Shown here: positions 17,018-26,337 of the stretch, piece after piece
Layout of the letters: each line of letters starts with the position of its first letter
Numbering within the stretch: the stretch's first letter is position 1
NCBI RefSeq assembly: GCF_004016505.1
Contig: NZ_SACR01000004.1
Span: forward strand, 682,001 to 746,000
Direction of reading: 5' to 3'
From: Rubrivivax rivuli
GTDB lineage: Bacteria; Pseudomonadota; Gammaproteobacteria; Burkholderiales; Burkholderiaceae_C
Length of the DNA: 64,000 bases
The notes under the pieces: model-generated
Database searches by the model: none
Seen by the model: only the letters and a program-made list of their open reading frames with translations
What the model was told of the DNA's origin: nothing
Made by a program: the position numbers and the translations under genes

Positions 17018-17416
17018 ATGATCTCTCGCCTGACCCAATCGCTCGATTTCCACGCCCAGGCGCTCAGCCTGCGCGCCGAGCGCCAGCGCATCATCGCCGG
17101 CAACATCGCGAACGCCGACACCCCCGGCTACCACGCCCGCGACTTCAACTTCGCTGATGCCCTGCGCAACGCCACCGGCCAGGCCGGTCTGGGCGGGGGT
17201 ATCGCCAGCGACGTGATGAGCCCCGGCGGCCGCCCGTCGCCGACGCTGCGTTACGCACTGCCCTCGCAGACCAGCATGGATGGCAACAGCGTCGACATGG
17301 ACCGCGAGCGCGCCTCGTTCGTGGACAACAGCGTGCAGTACGAATCGACGGTGCGCTTCATCAACGGCAGCGTGCGCACCATGCTCGACGCGATGAAGAG
17401 CCACACCCAGGGCTGA
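17018..17416 (+). CDS. flgB: flagellar basal-body rod protein FlgB
   Basis: FlgB is a proximal rod subunit exported by the flagellar type III system. At 132 residues it has the N-terminal rod signature IIAGNIANADTPGYHARDF and a C-terminal amphipathic helix. AAGGAG sits seven bases before ATG 17018. First gene of the rightward run flgB to flgL. The 185 bases upstream, shared with flgA, contain no clear sigma-28 or sigma-54 element, so a sigma-70/master-regulator promoter is likely. Confidence 0.96.
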   Translation: MISRLTQSLDFHAQALSLRAERQRIIAGNIANADTPGYHARDFNFADALRNATGQAGLGGGIASDVMSPGGRPSPTLRYALPSQTSMDGNSVDMDRERASFVDNSVQYESTVRFINGSVRTMLDAMKSHTQG

Positions 17417-17441
17417 AGCCCAGCGCTGAGAAGGACCCACG

Positions 17442-17858
17442 ATGAGCATGCTCCGCATCTTCGACGTCGCCGGCAGCGCGGTCAGCGCGCAGAGCCAGCG
17501 CCTGAACACCGTGGCCAGCAACCTGGCCAACGCCGACACCGTGGCCGGCCCCGACGGCAGTGCCTACAAGGCGCGCCAGGTGGTCTTCCAGACCGAACTG
17601 ATGGGCGCGGGCGCGCACCGCAACGGCACCGCCGGCGTGCGCGTGAGCACCATCGTCGAGAGCGATGCGCCGGGCCGCCGTGTGCACGACCCCAATCACA
17701 AGAGCGCCGACGCCGAGGGCTACGTGACCTACAGCAACGTGAACCCGGTGGAGGAGATGGTCAACATGATCTCGGCCTCGCGTTCGTACCAGAACAACGT
17801 CGAGGTGATGAACACCGCCCGCAGCCTGCTGCTGAAGACGCTGCAGATCGGCCAGTGA
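17442..17858 (+). CDS. flgC: flagellar basal-body rod protein FlgC
   Basis: FlgC is a proximal rod subunit. The 138-residue protein shows the N-terminal coiled-coil and rod motif NTVASNLANADTV and the C-terminal block VNPVEEMVNMISASRSYQNNVEV, followed by the terminal helix. It starts 25 bases after flgB behind GAAGGA and precedes flgD by 49 bases. Confidence 0.97.
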   Translation: MSMLRIFDVAGSAVSAQSQRLNTVASNLANADTVAGPDGSAYKARQVVFQTELMGAGAHRNGTAGVRVSTIVESDAPGRRVHDPNHKSADAEGYVTYSNVNPVEEMVNMISASRSYQNNVEVMNTARSLLLKTLQIGQ

Positions 17859-17907
17859 GCCGCGCGGCCCGCTTGCCCCCACCGCCCGCCGCCCCCCGGA
17901 GCCCGCC

Positions 17908-18567
17908 ATGACCACCGCCATTTCCAGCGACCCCTTCGCGGCGCTGAATGCCACTGCCGGCAGCGCCGCCGCCAGTGCGAACAACAGCGACGCGGCCAGC
18001 GCCGACCGTTTCCTGAAGCTGCTCGTCACGCAGATGCAGAACCAGGATCCGCTCAACCCGATGGACAACGCCCAGGTCACGAGCCAGATGGCGCAGATCA
18101 ACACCGTCAGCGGCATCCAGACGCTCAACAACACGATGCAAGGCCTCAACGGCCAGTTCGTGCAGATGCAGGCTTTGCAGGGCGCCTCATTGGTGGGCCG
18201 CGAGGTCACCGTGGTGGGCAACCGCCTGGCCGTCGCCGAGGGTACCGGCACCGCGCAGTACGAACTGGCCACCCCCGCCGACAAGGTGAAGATCGAGGTG
18301 CTGAACCCGGCCGGGCGCGTGGTGGACACGATGACGCTGGGCACCACCAAGGCCGGCCGCCAGGACATCGAGTGGGACGCCCGCAACGCCGACCCGGCGC
18401 TGGAGTACCGCTTCCGCATCACCGCCACCAGCGGCGCCAGCGCCGTGGCCAGCACACCGCTGATGCGCGACCGCGTGCAGGCCGTCAGCACCTCGGGCAG
18501 CGGTGTCTCGCTGCAGACCCAATACAGCGGCGACGTGGCCTACAGCCAGGTCAAGGCCTTCAACTGA
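17908..18567 (+). CDS. flgD: flagellar hook assembly scaffold protein FlgD
   Basis: FlgD caps the growing hook and is later replaced by FlgK. The 219-residue protein has the conserved N-terminal export/cap motif FLKLLVTQMQNQDPLNP around residues 32-48, then a Tudor-like and an FnIII-like domain in the C-terminal half, with the GRVVDTMTLG and WDARN pattern. It lies 22 bases before flgE. Confidence 0.97.
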   Translation: MTTAISSDPFAALNATAGSAAASANNSDAASADRFLKLLVTQMQNQDPLNPMDNAQVTSQMAQINTVSGIQTLNNTMQGLNGQFVQMQALQGASLVGREVTVVGNRLAVAEGTGTAQYELATPADKVKIEVLNPAGRVVDTMTLGTTKAGRQDIEWDARNADPALEYRFRITATSGASAVASTPLMRDRVQAVSTSGSGVSLQTQYSGDVAYSQVKAFN

Positions 18568-18589
18568 TTTCCCACCAGGACCCTCCGCC

Positions 18590-19852
18590 ATGAGCTTCCA
18601 GCAAGGCCTTTCCGGACTCAACGCCTCGAGCAAGAACCTCGAGATCATCGGCAACAACATCGCCAACGCGAACACCTTCGGCACCAAGGTCTCGCGCGCC
18701 GAGTTCGCCGACGTCTACGCCGCAGCACTGAACGGTGCCGGCGCCAACAGCATCGGCATCGGCACCAACATGGCCACCGTGGCGCAGCAGTTCACGCAGG
18801 GCGCCATCACCACCACCGAGAACCCGATGGACCTGGCGATCAACGGCGCCGGCTTCTTCCAGGTGACCGACGGCAAGAGCCCGACCACCTACACGCGCAA
18901 CGGCCAGTTCAAGGTGGACCGCGACGGCTTCATCGTCAACAGCTTCGGCAAGCAGCTCATGGGCTACGCGGCCGACGACCTGGGCGTCATCCAGCCCGGG
19001 CAGGCCGTGCCGCTGCAACTGCCCACCGGTGGCGTGAGCCCGAAATCGACCACGCGCATGGACATCGAGATGAACCTCGACTCACGCGCCGGTGTCACCG
19101 TCCCGGTGGCCGGTGCGGCCATCGACTTCAACGACGCGGCGACCTACAACAACGCCACCTCGCTGACGGTGTACGACGCCAAGGGCCAGGAAGTGGCGCT
19201 GACCTACTACTTCCAGAAAGCCGGCACCGACACCTGGAACGTCTTCGCCACCGCCAACGGCGCAACGGTACTGGGACTGCCGGACGCCCCGGCGCCGCTG
19301 TCGACCATCACCTTCGCTGCCGACGGCAGCGCGCCCACCAACCCGATCGGCCCCATCACCTTCACCATCCCGGCCAGCGTGAACAGCGCCGGCGCCGAGA
19401 CGCTGGAACTGCTCGACGTGACGCTCAACACCGGAGGCGCCACGCAGTTCGGCTCGGCGTTCAGCGTCACCGACCTGCGGCAGGACGGCTTCTCGGCCGG
19501 CCAGCTGGTGGCCATCGCGGTGGAGAACAACGGCATCATCACCGCGCGCTACAGCAACGGGCAGAGCCGCCCGGCCGGGCAGATCGAGGTGGCGACCTTC
19601 CGCAACCCGCAGGGCCTGCAGCCCTCGGGCAACAACCAGTGGGCGCGCACCTTCGCCTCGGGCGACCCCGTCACCGGCGTGCCCGGCGACGGCAACCTCG
19701 GCGTGCTGCAGGCCGGCGCGCTGGAAGAGAGCAACGTCGACCTCACCGGCGAGCTGGTGCAGATGATCACCGCGCAGCGCATCTACCAGGCCAACGCGCA
19801 GACCATCAAGGCGCAGGACCAGGTGCTGCAGACCCTGGTGAACCTCCGCTGA
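18590..19852 (+). CDS. flgE: flagellar hook protein FlgE
   Basis: FlgE polymerises into the hook. From ATG 18590 it is 420 residues: the D0/D1 N-terminus (MSFQQGLSGLNASSKNLEI, then GNNIANANTFG), a variable central region (about 150-330) rich in Thr/Ala/Gly, and the C-terminal signature LEESNVDLTGELVQMITAQR with the final D0 helix. The frame is open for 29 codons upstream inside flgD, but those residues are not family-like. Confidence 0.97.
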   Translation: MSFQQGLSGLNASSKNLEIIGNNIANANTFGTKVSRAEFADVYAAALNGAGANSIGIGTNMATVAQQFTQGAITTTENPMDLAINGAGFFQVTDGKSPTTYTRNGQFKVDRDGFIVNSFGKQLMGYAADDLGVIQPGQAVPLQLPTGGVSPKSTTRMDIEMNLDSRAGVTVPVAGAAIDFNDAATYNNATSLTVYDAKGQEVALTYYFQKAGTDTWNVFATANGATVLGLPDAPAPLSTITFAADGSAPTNPIGPITFTIPASVNSAGAETLELLDVTLNTGGATQFGSAFSVTDLRQDGFSAGQLVAIAVENNGIITARYSNGQSRPAGQIEVATFRNPQGLQPSGNNQWARTFASGDPVTGVPGDGNLGVLQAGALEESNVDLTGELVQMITAQRIYQANAQTIKAQDQVLQTLVNLR

Positions 19853-19886
19853 TCCCGCGCTGAGCAACCGCACGGAGGCCTGAACC

Positions 19887-20615
19887 ATGGACCGGCTGAT
19901 CTATCTCGCGATGTCGGGCGCGAAGGCGACGATGCAGCGCCAGGACTCGCTGGCCAACAACCTGGCCAACGCCTCGACCACGGGCTTCCGCGCCGAGATG
20001 CAGGCCTTCCGCTCCGTGCCCATCCGCGGCGACGGCGCCACCACACGCGCGTTCGCGCTGGAGTCGACCATCGGCTACAGCAACGCGCCCGGGCCCGTCA
20101 CCACCACCGGCCGTTCGCTGGACGTGGCGGTGCAGGGCAACAGCTGGCTGGCCGTGCAGGCGTTGGACGGCACCGAGGCCTACACGCGCGCCGGCGCGCT
20201 GCAGGTCAATGCCGAAGGCCAGCTCGTCACGCCCTCGGGCCTGCCGGTGCTGGGCGATGGCGGCCCCATCACGCTGCCGGCCAATGCCTCGGCCGAGATT
20301 GCCGCCGACGGCAGCATCACCACCACCGTGCCGGGCCGCCGCCCCGCACAGGCCGGCAAGCTCAAGCTGGTCACGCCCGAAGAAGCGATGGTGCGCGGCG
20401 CCGACGGCCTCTTCCGCACGCCGGGCGGTGGCGAGGCGCCGGTGGACCCCGCGGCGCGTGTGCAGAGCGGTGCGCTGGAAGGCAGCAACGTCAGCGCCGT
20501 GGAGACCATGGTGGCCATGATCTCGGCGGCCCGCCAGTTCGAGCAGCAGATGAAGGCGCTGCAAGGCGCCGAGCAGCGTGAGCAGAACGCGGCGAAGCTG
20601 CTCGCGCCCACCTGA
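19887..20615 (+). CDS. flgF: flagellar basal-body rod protein FlgF
   Basis: FlgF is the proximal/distal junction rod subunit. The 242-residue protein begins MDRLIYLAMSGAKATM with SLANNLANASTTGFRAEM, and ends with the VQSGALEGSNVSAVETMVAM block and the C-terminal helix. It is separated from flgG by 154 bases, the largest gap in the operon, which contains a 20-bp palindrome. Confidence 0.97.
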   Translation: MDRLIYLAMSGAKATMQRQDSLANNLANASTTGFRAEMQAFRSVPIRGDGATTRAFALESTIGYSNAPGPVTTTGRSLDVAVQGNSWLAVQALDGTEAYTRAGALQVNAEGQLVTPSGLPVLGDGGPITLPANASAEIAADGSITTTVPGRRPAQAGKLKLVTPEEAMVRGADGLFRTPGGGEAPVDPAARVQSGALEGSNVSAVETMVAMISAARQFEQQMKALQGAEQREQNAAKLLAPT

Positions 20616-20639
20616 GTTCGCCCCTTGATTTCAAGATGC

Positions 20640-20659
20640 AAGGCGCCCGCGGGCGCCTT
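20640..20659 (+). terminator. terminator-like palindrome between flgF and flgG
   Basis: AAGGCGCCCG and CGGGCGCCTT form a perfect 20-bp palindrome, followed by TCGTCGTTTC. It lies 24 bases after the flgF stop and 110 before flgG. The stem is strong but the T-run is poor, so it may attenuate transcription or protect an mRNA end rather than fully terminate. Confidence 0.5.
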
Positions 20660-20769
20660 CGTCGTTTCAGGGGCGAGATGGCCGGTTGCGGGGCCGCTTT
20701 TCCAGCGCTCGCGAGCCTTCAGTCCGGGCGAAGATGGCCGCAGGGCATCACCCCCAAGGACCCATCACC

Positions 20770-21552
20770 ATGATCCGCTCACTGTGGATTGCCAAGACCG
20801 GCATGGAAGGCCAGCAGAACAAGCTGGACGCCATCTCGAACAACCTCGCCAACGTCGGCACCACCGGCTACAAGCGCGGCGGCATCGCCTTCGAAGACCT
20901 GATGTACCAGAACTTGCGCCCCGCGGGTTCGGCCACCTCCGAGCAGACGCAGCTGCCCACCGGCCTGCAGGTCGGCCTGGGCGTGCGCACCGCAGCCAGC
21001 GTGCGCAACTTCGGCCAGGGCGCGATGCAGAACACCGGCAACAACCTGGATGTCGCCATCCAGGGCCAGGGCTTCTTCCAGATCCAGATGCCCGATGGCA
21101 GCACCGGCTACACGCGCGACGGCTCCTTCCAGCTCGACGCCGGTGGTCAGATGGTGACGAACGCAGGTTACGTGCTGCAGCCCGGCATCACGGTGCCGGC
21201 CAACGCCATCAGCGTGAACATCGCGCCCGATGGCCAGGTGCAGGCCACCATCCCCGGGCAGGCCGCGCTGCAGAACCTGGGGCAGATCCAGCTCGCCAAC
21301 TTCACCAACCCCGCGGGCCTGGAATCGCGCGGCGGCAACCTCTTCGCCGAAACCGCAGCCAGCGGCGCGCCCCAGGCCGCCGCACCCGACAGCAACGGCC
21401 TGGGCCGGCTGCAGAAGGGCTTTCTGGAGGCCAGCAACGTGAACGTGGTGGAAGAGCTCGTGAGCATGATCGCAACGCAACGCGCCTATGAGCTGAACAG
21501 CAAGGCCATCACCACCAGCGATCAGATGCTGCAACGTCTGGGGCAACTGTGA
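20770..21552 (+). CDS. flgG: flagellar basal-body rod protein FlgG (distal rod)
   Basis: FlgG builds the distal rod that passes through the P and L rings. The 260-residue protein is the family's standard size, with MIRSLWIAKTGMEGQQNKLD, ISNNLANVGTTGYKRGG, the FFQIQMPDGSTGYTRDGSF block and the C-terminal LEASNVNVVEELVSMIATQR. AAGGA lies upstream of ATG 20770. The stop overlaps the flgH start. Confidence 0.97.
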   Translation: MIRSLWIAKTGMEGQQNKLDAISNNLANVGTTGYKRGGIAFEDLMYQNLRPAGSATSEQTQLPTGLQVGLGVRTAASVRNFGQGAMQNTGNNLDVAIQGQGFFQIQMPDGSTGYTRDGSFQLDAGGQMVTNAGYVLQPGITVPANAISVNIAPDGQVQATIPGQAALQNLGQIQLANFTNPAGLESRGGNLFAETAASGAPQAAAPDSNGLGRLQKGFLEASNVNVVEELVSMIATQRAYELNSKAITTSDQMLQRLGQL

Positions 21553-22226
21553 TGAAGGCGCTGCGCACCCCCCTGGCGCTGGCCGCCACGCTGTTGGCCA
21601 CTGGCTGCAGCACCATCTTCCCGCGTGCCGAGGTGGCCGATACCCGGCCGCCTGCACCCATGCTGCCCGAAGCCACTGCGCCGGCCTCGCCCGGTGGTAT
21701 CTACCGGGCCGGGCACTACCGACCTCTCTTCGAAGACTACCGCGCGCGCCACGTGGGCGACACGCTGACGGTGCAGATCGTCGAGAAGGTGACGGCCACC
21801 ACCTCCAGTACCAGCAGCGTCGACAAGTCGGGCAGCCTGGCCGTGGGCATCAGCGCCCTGCCGGGCATCAACCCCAAGGCCTTCGTGCGCGGCACGGGCG
21901 AGGCCAGCTCCAGCAACGCCTTCGAAGGCAAGGGTGCCACCGAGAGCAGCAACAACTTCAGCGGCACCGTCACCGTGGTCGTGCGCGGCGTGCTGCCCAA
22001 CGGCCACCTGCTGATCGCCGGCGAGAAGCAGATCGGCGTGAACGAGAACGTCGACGTGCTGCGTTTTTCGGGCCAGGTCGACCCGCGCGCCATCCAGCCT
22101 GGCAACACCGTGCAGAGCGCGCAGATCGCCAACGTGAGGCTCGAGCAGCGCGGCCGCGGCCAGCAGAGCGAGGCCCAGCGCATGGGCTGGCTCGGCCGCG
22201 TGTTCCTGAGCCTGGCACCTTTCTGA
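21552..22226 (+). CDS. flgH: flagellar L-ring protein FlgH (lipoprotein)
   Basis: FlgH forms the outer-membrane L-ring. The 224-residue protein has a lipoprotein signal with lipobox LLATGC, the lipidated Cys being residue 19, then conserved blocks including RARHVGDTLTVQIVE and GVLPNGHLLIAGEKQI. ATG 21552 shares its A with the flgG stop; its own stop TGA overlaps an in-frame ATG of flgI at 22226. The final residues LSLAPF are typical of the family. Confidence 0.97.
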   Translation: MKALRTPLALAATLLATGCSTIFPRAEVADTRPPAPMLPEATAPASPGGIYRAGHYRPLFEDYRARHVGDTLTVQIVEKVTATTSSTSSVDKSGSLAVGISALPGINPKAFVRGTGEASSSNAFEGKGATESSNNFSGTVTVVVRGVLPNGHLLIAGEKQIGVNENVDVLRFSGQVDPRAIQPGNTVQSAQIANVRLEQRGRGQQSEAQRMGWLGRVFLSLAPF

Positions 22227-22270
22227 TGGCCCCCCCGCCTGCCGCCCCCCGCCGAAGTACCGAGGCCGAC

Positions 22271-23419
22271 ATGCAAGACCGCGAGACCTTTTCCGACCGC
22301 CTGCAGCGCTGGGCCGTGGCCCTGTGCTTCGCGCTGGCCAGCGCCGCGCTGCTGTGGCCGCTGCCCGGCCACGCCTCGGTGCGTGTGATGGATGTGGCCG
22401 ACGTGCAGGGCGCGCGCAGCAACGAGCTGACGGGCTTCGGCCTCGTCGTGGGCCTGGACGGCACCGGCGACCAGACCACGCAGGCCCCGTTCACCACGCA
22501 GAGCATCATCGCCATGCTGCAGCAGATGGGCGTGACGCTGCCGCCGGGCGTGAGCATGCAGCTTCGCAATGTGGCCGCGGTGATGGTGACGGCGCAATTG
22601 CCGGCCTTCAGCAAGCCCGGCCAGCAGCTGCCGGTGACGGTCTCGTCGATAGCCAACGCCAAAAGCCTGCGCGGCGGCACGCTGATCTCCACGCCGCTGA
22701 AAGGTGTCGACGGTCAGATCTACGCCATGGCCCAGGGCAACCTGGTGGTGGGCGGCGCGGGCGCCTCGGCCAACGGCTCGAAGGTGCAGATCAACCACCT
22801 GAGCGGCGGCCGTATCCCTGATGGCGCCACGGTGGAACGGGCCGTGCCCAGCCCGGTGTTCGAAACCACGGTGGCACAGCTGGACCTGAAGAAGACCGAC
22901 TTCGCCCTGGCCCGCAACGTGGCCATGGCCATCAACAACGCCAAGGGCGAAGGCACGGCCATGGCGCTGGACGGCCGCACGGTCAGCGTGCGCATGCCCG
23001 AGGCCGCTCAGGAGCGCGTGGGCTTCCTGGCCGACGTCAACGGCCTGCCACTGGTGCTGGGCAAGCCGCCCGCGCGCATCGTCATCAGCGCGCGCACCGG
23101 CTCGGTGGTGATCAACGAGGCCGTCACGCTCGGGCCCTGCGCGGTGGCGCACGGCTCGTTGACCGTCACCGTCACCACCACGCCCATGGTCAGCCAGCCC
23201 AACCCGCTGGGCCAGGGGCAGACGGTGCAGGCCGACCGCTCCGACATCACCGTCAACCAGCAGGGCAGTGCGCTGATCCACCTGCCTGCCGGCGCCAAGC
23301 TCACCGATGTGGTGAAGGCCCTGAACACGCTGGGCGCCACACCACAGGACCTGCAGGCCATCCTGCAGCTCATGAAAAGCGCCGGCGCCCTGCACGCCGA
23401 GATTGAAGTGGTTGGATGA
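22271..23419 (+). CDS. flgI: flagellar P-ring protein FlgI
   Basis: FlgI forms the periplasmic P-ring around the rod. From ATG 22271 the protein is 382 residues, with a signal peptide (hydrophobic about 15-32, cleavage near GHA/S), then VRVMDVADVQGARSNELTG and GFGLVVGLDGTGDQT, and a C-terminal TLGATPQDLQAILQLMKSAG. An alternative ATG at 22226, overlapping the flgH stop, adds 15 Pro/Ala-rich residues unlike FlgI N-termini but could mediate coupling. Its chaperone flgA is nearby. Confidence 0.95.
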   Translation: MQDRETFSDRLQRWAVALCFALASAALLWPLPGHASVRVMDVADVQGARSNELTGFGLVVGLDGTGDQTTQAPFTTQSIIAMLQQMGVTLPPGVSMQLRNVAAVMVTAQLPAFSKPGQQLPVTVSSIANAKSLRGGTLISTPLKGVDGQIYAMAQGNLVVGGAGASANGSKVQINHLSGGRIPDGATVERAVPSPVFETTVAQLDLKKTDFALARNVAMAINNAKGEGTAMALDGRTVSVRMPEAAQERVGFLADVNGLPLVLGKPPARIVISARTGSVVINEAVTLGPCAVAHGSLTVTVTTTPMVSQPNPLGQGQTVQADRSDITVNQQGSALIHLPAGAKLTDVVKALNTLGATPQDLQAILQLMKSAGALHAEIEVVG

Positions 23420-24345
23420 ACGCCATGGCTGCGATTCCTCCCCAACTGCAGCGCAGCACGGCCGGCCTGGCCACCGACACGCGCTCGCTGGACGCGCTGC
23501 GCTCGCGTGCCAACGCCGACCCCAAGGGCGCGGTGCGCGAGGCGGCCAAGCAGTTCGAGAGCCTCTTCATGGCCGAGCTGATGAAGAGCATGCGCGCCAC
23601 CACGCTGAAGGCCGATGGCGAGGGCGGCAGCAGTGGCGCCGGTGGCATGGCCACCGACATGCTCGACCAGCAGTTCGCCACACAGATGAGCGGCCTGCCC
23701 GGCGGCCTGAGCGAAGCCATCATGAAGCAGCTGGAACGGCAGATGGGTATGACGCCCGGGCCGATCCCGGTGACGAAATCGGCCAACAACACGCCCGCGC
23801 CGCTGAGCGCCCAGCCCGTGCCCACGGCCGTCCCGCAGACCGGCGCGGCCGGCTTCGTGCAGCAGCACACCGCCGCCGCGCAGCGCGCGGAAAGCGAGAC
23901 CGGCATCCCGGCCACCTTCATGGTGTCGCAGGCGGCGCTGGAAACGGGTTGGGGCCGCAAGGAGATCCGCCACGGCGACGGCAGCCCTTCGTACAACCTG
24001 TTCGGCATCAAGGCCGGCCCGAACTGGAAGGGCGCCACCGCCGAGGTGATGACCACCGAGTACATCAACGGCAAGCCGCAGAAGGTGATGGCCAAGTTCC
24101 GCGCCTATGGCAGCTATGCCGAGAGCTTCGCCGACTACGCGCGTCTCATGAAGGACAGCCCGCGCTACGCCGGCGTGGTGCGCGCCGCCACCGTGGCCAG
24201 CGCCGATGCAGGTGCGTCTGCGCGCGCGGCCGCCGGCTTTGCACAAGGGCTGCAGCGTGCCGGCTATGCCACCGACCCCGCGTATGCCGACAAGCTGAGC
24301 CGCGTCATCAACACCACGCTGCGCCTGCAGCGTTCACTGGCCTGA
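23416..24345 (+). CDS. flgJ: flagellar assembly peptidoglycan hydrolase FlgJ
   Basis: FlgJ caps the rod and digests peptidoglycan so the rod can pass. The 309-residue protein has both halves: an N-terminal rod-cap domain (about 30-110; KQFESLFMAELMKSMR) and a C-terminal glucosaminidase-type domain (about 150-305) with IPATFMVSQAALETGWGRKEI, which carries the catalytic Glu, and YNLFGIKAG. The two are joined by a Pro/Ala-rich linker. The start overlaps the flgI stop (ATGA). Confidence 0.96.
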   Translation: MNAMAAIPPQLQRSTAGLATDTRSLDALRSRANADPKGAVREAAKQFESLFMAELMKSMRATTLKADGEGGSSGAGGMATDMLDQQFATQMSGLPGGLSEAIMKQLERQMGMTPGPIPVTKSANNTPAPLSAQPVPTAVPQTGAAGFVQQHTAAAQRAESETGIPATFMVSQAALETGWGRKEIRHGDGSPSYNLFGIKAGPNWKGATAEVMTTEYINGKPQKVMAKFRAYGSYAESFADYARLMKDSPRYAGVVRAATVASADAGASARAAAGFAQGLQRAGYATDPAYADKLSRVINTTLRLQRSLA

Positions 24346-24364
24346 ACGGTCCGAGGACGGCGCG

Positions 24365-26314
24365 ATGGGCAGTTCACCGCTGATGTCGCTGGGCGTTCGC
24401 GCCATGGCGGCCAACTACGCCGCGTTGCAGACCACGGGTCACAACATCGCCAACGCGAACATGCCGGGCTACAGCCGGCAGTCGACGGTGCTGGCCACCT
24501 CGCAGGGCCAGTTCACGGGCGCGGGCTTCTTCGGCCGCGGCGTCGACGTGGTCAGCGTCACGCGTTCGCACAACGAGTTCCTCACGCGCGAGACTGCCAA
24601 CGCGGCCTCGCTCTCGGCCATGGACGCGGCCCGCCTGGGCCAGCTCAAGCGCCTGGAGAACGTGTTCCAGACCGGCGAGTCGGGCCTGGGCTACGCGGTG
24701 ACCGAGGTCTTCAATGCGATGGTCGACCTGTCCAGCCGCCCCACCGACCTGGCCACGCGCCAGGTGGTGCTGGCGCGGGCCACCGACATGGCCGCGCGCT
24801 TCTCTGAAGCAGGCACCACGCTCGACCAGACGCAGGCCGAGGTCACGGCCGACCTCAAGACCTCGGTGTCCGAGGTCAACCAGCTCACCCAGGCCATCGC
24901 CGACGCCAACCAGCGCGTGGCCTCGCTGCGCGGCCTGGGTCAACCCGCCAATGACGTGCTCGACGAGCGCGACCGGCTCATCGGCCAGCTCTCGGAGAAG
25001 CTGCGGGTCACGCGCATCGAGGCCGACGACGGCACGGTGGGCCTGTTCATCGGTGGCGGCCAGCGCCTGGTGCTGGCCGGCCAGGCCACCCAGCTCGTGG
25101 TGGTGCCCAACGACGTCGACCCCAGCCGCAGCGCGCTGGCGCTTCGCGAAGGCACGGGCACGTTGCGCCGCATCGACGACAGCGGCCTGGGGGGTGGCTC
25201 GATGGCCGGGCTCATCCGGTTCCAGAACGTCGATCTCGCCACGGCGCGCAACCTCGTCGGCCAGCTGGCTGCGGCGGTGGGGGGCGCGCTGAACGACCAG
25301 CAGACGCGCGGCCTGAGCCTGCAGCAGCCCATGGGGCAGAACCCGGCGCAGCCGCTGTTCGCCATGGGGCCGCAACGCGCGCTCGCGCAGGAAGGCAACC
25401 TGCGCGATGTCAACACCGGCCTGCCCATCGGCAATGTCACGCTGAGCATCGTCGACGCCCGCGCGCTGGAGGCCAGCGACTACGACCTGCGCGAAAGCGC
25501 CAGCGTCCCCGGCAGTTGGTCGCTGACACGCCTGTCCGACGGCCTGGAGCGCACCGTCAACAGCGGCGATGTCGTCGACGGCGTGCGCATCGACATCAGC
25601 AACGCCCAGCCCGGTGACCGCTACCTGCTGCAGCCCGTGGCGCGCATGGCCAATGGCATGCGCAACCTGCTGACCAGCCCGCTGGACCTGGCAGCCGCCT
25701 CGCCGCTGCTGGCCACCGGCGTGAGCGGCAACACCGGTACCGGCGCGCCCGGCGACCTGGTGGTGACGGCCAGCCCGCAGCCCTTTCCGGGCACGCCGGA
25801 AACCTTGCAGTTCTTCCGCCTGGCCGTGCCCGTCAATGGCAACGACTTCGAGTACGTCTCGTCCATCACTGGCGTGGCGACACCCTGGCGCACCGGCCAG
25901 CCGGTGGTGGGGGCCAACGGCTACACCCTGCAGATCAACGGCGTGCCGGCCGACACCGACAGCTTCCTCGTCGAGCCGACGCCGGCGGCCTCGCTGGCCA
26001 GCAACAACGGCAACGCGCGTGCCATGCTGGCGCTGCGCGACGCGCTCATCGTGGGCGGCCGCACGGTGTCGGACTCCTGGTCGCAGTCGCTCGCCGACAT
26101 CGGCGTGCGCGTGCAGAGCGCCGCCTCGTCGGCCAGCATCAGCGCCGCCGTGGCCTCGCAGTCGGAGCAGGCGCGCAGCTCGCAGGACGGCGTGAACCTC
26201 GACGAAGAGGCGGCCCGCCTCATCCAGTTCCAGCAAAGCTACCAGGCCGCGGCCAAGGTGCTGCAGGTGGCGCAATCGCTGTTCGACACCCTGCTCAACG
26301 CCGCTGGCCAGTGA
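24365..26314 (+). CDS. flgK: flagellar hook-associated protein 1 FlgK
   Basis: FlgK is the first hook-filament junction protein, exported with FlgN's help. At 649 residues it is full length: N-terminal MSLGVRAMAANYAALQTTGHN and NANMPGYSRQ, a long variable middle (about 200-560), and C-terminal SGVNLDEEA-type block (here DGVNLDEEAARLIQFQQSYQ) with the terminal helix. It follows flgJ by 19 bases. Confidence 0.97.
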   Translation: MGSSPLMSLGVRAMAANYAALQTTGHNIANANMPGYSRQSTVLATSQGQFTGAGFFGRGVDVVSVTRSHNEFLTRETANAASLSAMDAARLGQLKRLENVFQTGESGLGYAVTEVFNAMVDLSSRPTDLATRQVVLARATDMAARFSEAGTTLDQTQAEVTADLKTSVSEVNQLTQAIADANQRVASLRGLGQPANDVLDERDRLIGQLSEKLRVTRIEADDGTVGLFIGGGQRLVLAGQATQLVVVPNDVDPSRSALALREGTGTLRRIDDSGLGGGSMAGLIRFQNVDLATARNLVGQLAAAVGGALNDQQTRGLSLQQPMGQNPAQPLFAMGPQRALAQEGNLRDVNTGLPIGNVTLSIVDARALEASDYDLRESASVPGSWSLTRLSDGLERTVNSGDVVDGVRIDISNAQPGDRYLLQPVARMANGMRNLLTSPLDLAAASPLLATGVSGNTGTGAPGDLVVTASPQPFPGTPETLQFFRLAVPVNGNDFEYVSSITGVATPWRTGQPVVGANGYTLQINGVPADTDSFLVEPTPAASLASNNGNARAMLALRDALIVGGRTVSDSWSQSLADIGVRVQSAASSASISAAVASQSEQARSSQDGVNLDEEAARLIQFQQSYQAAAKVLQVAQSLFDTLLNAAGQ

Positions 26315-26337
26315 ACCCCCTGAACAGGCCTTGACCC

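Noticed and set aside
24374..26275. 633-codon open frame antisense to flgK
   Set aside because: A shadow of flgK; composition is dominated by His, Arg, Val and Gly with no motif.
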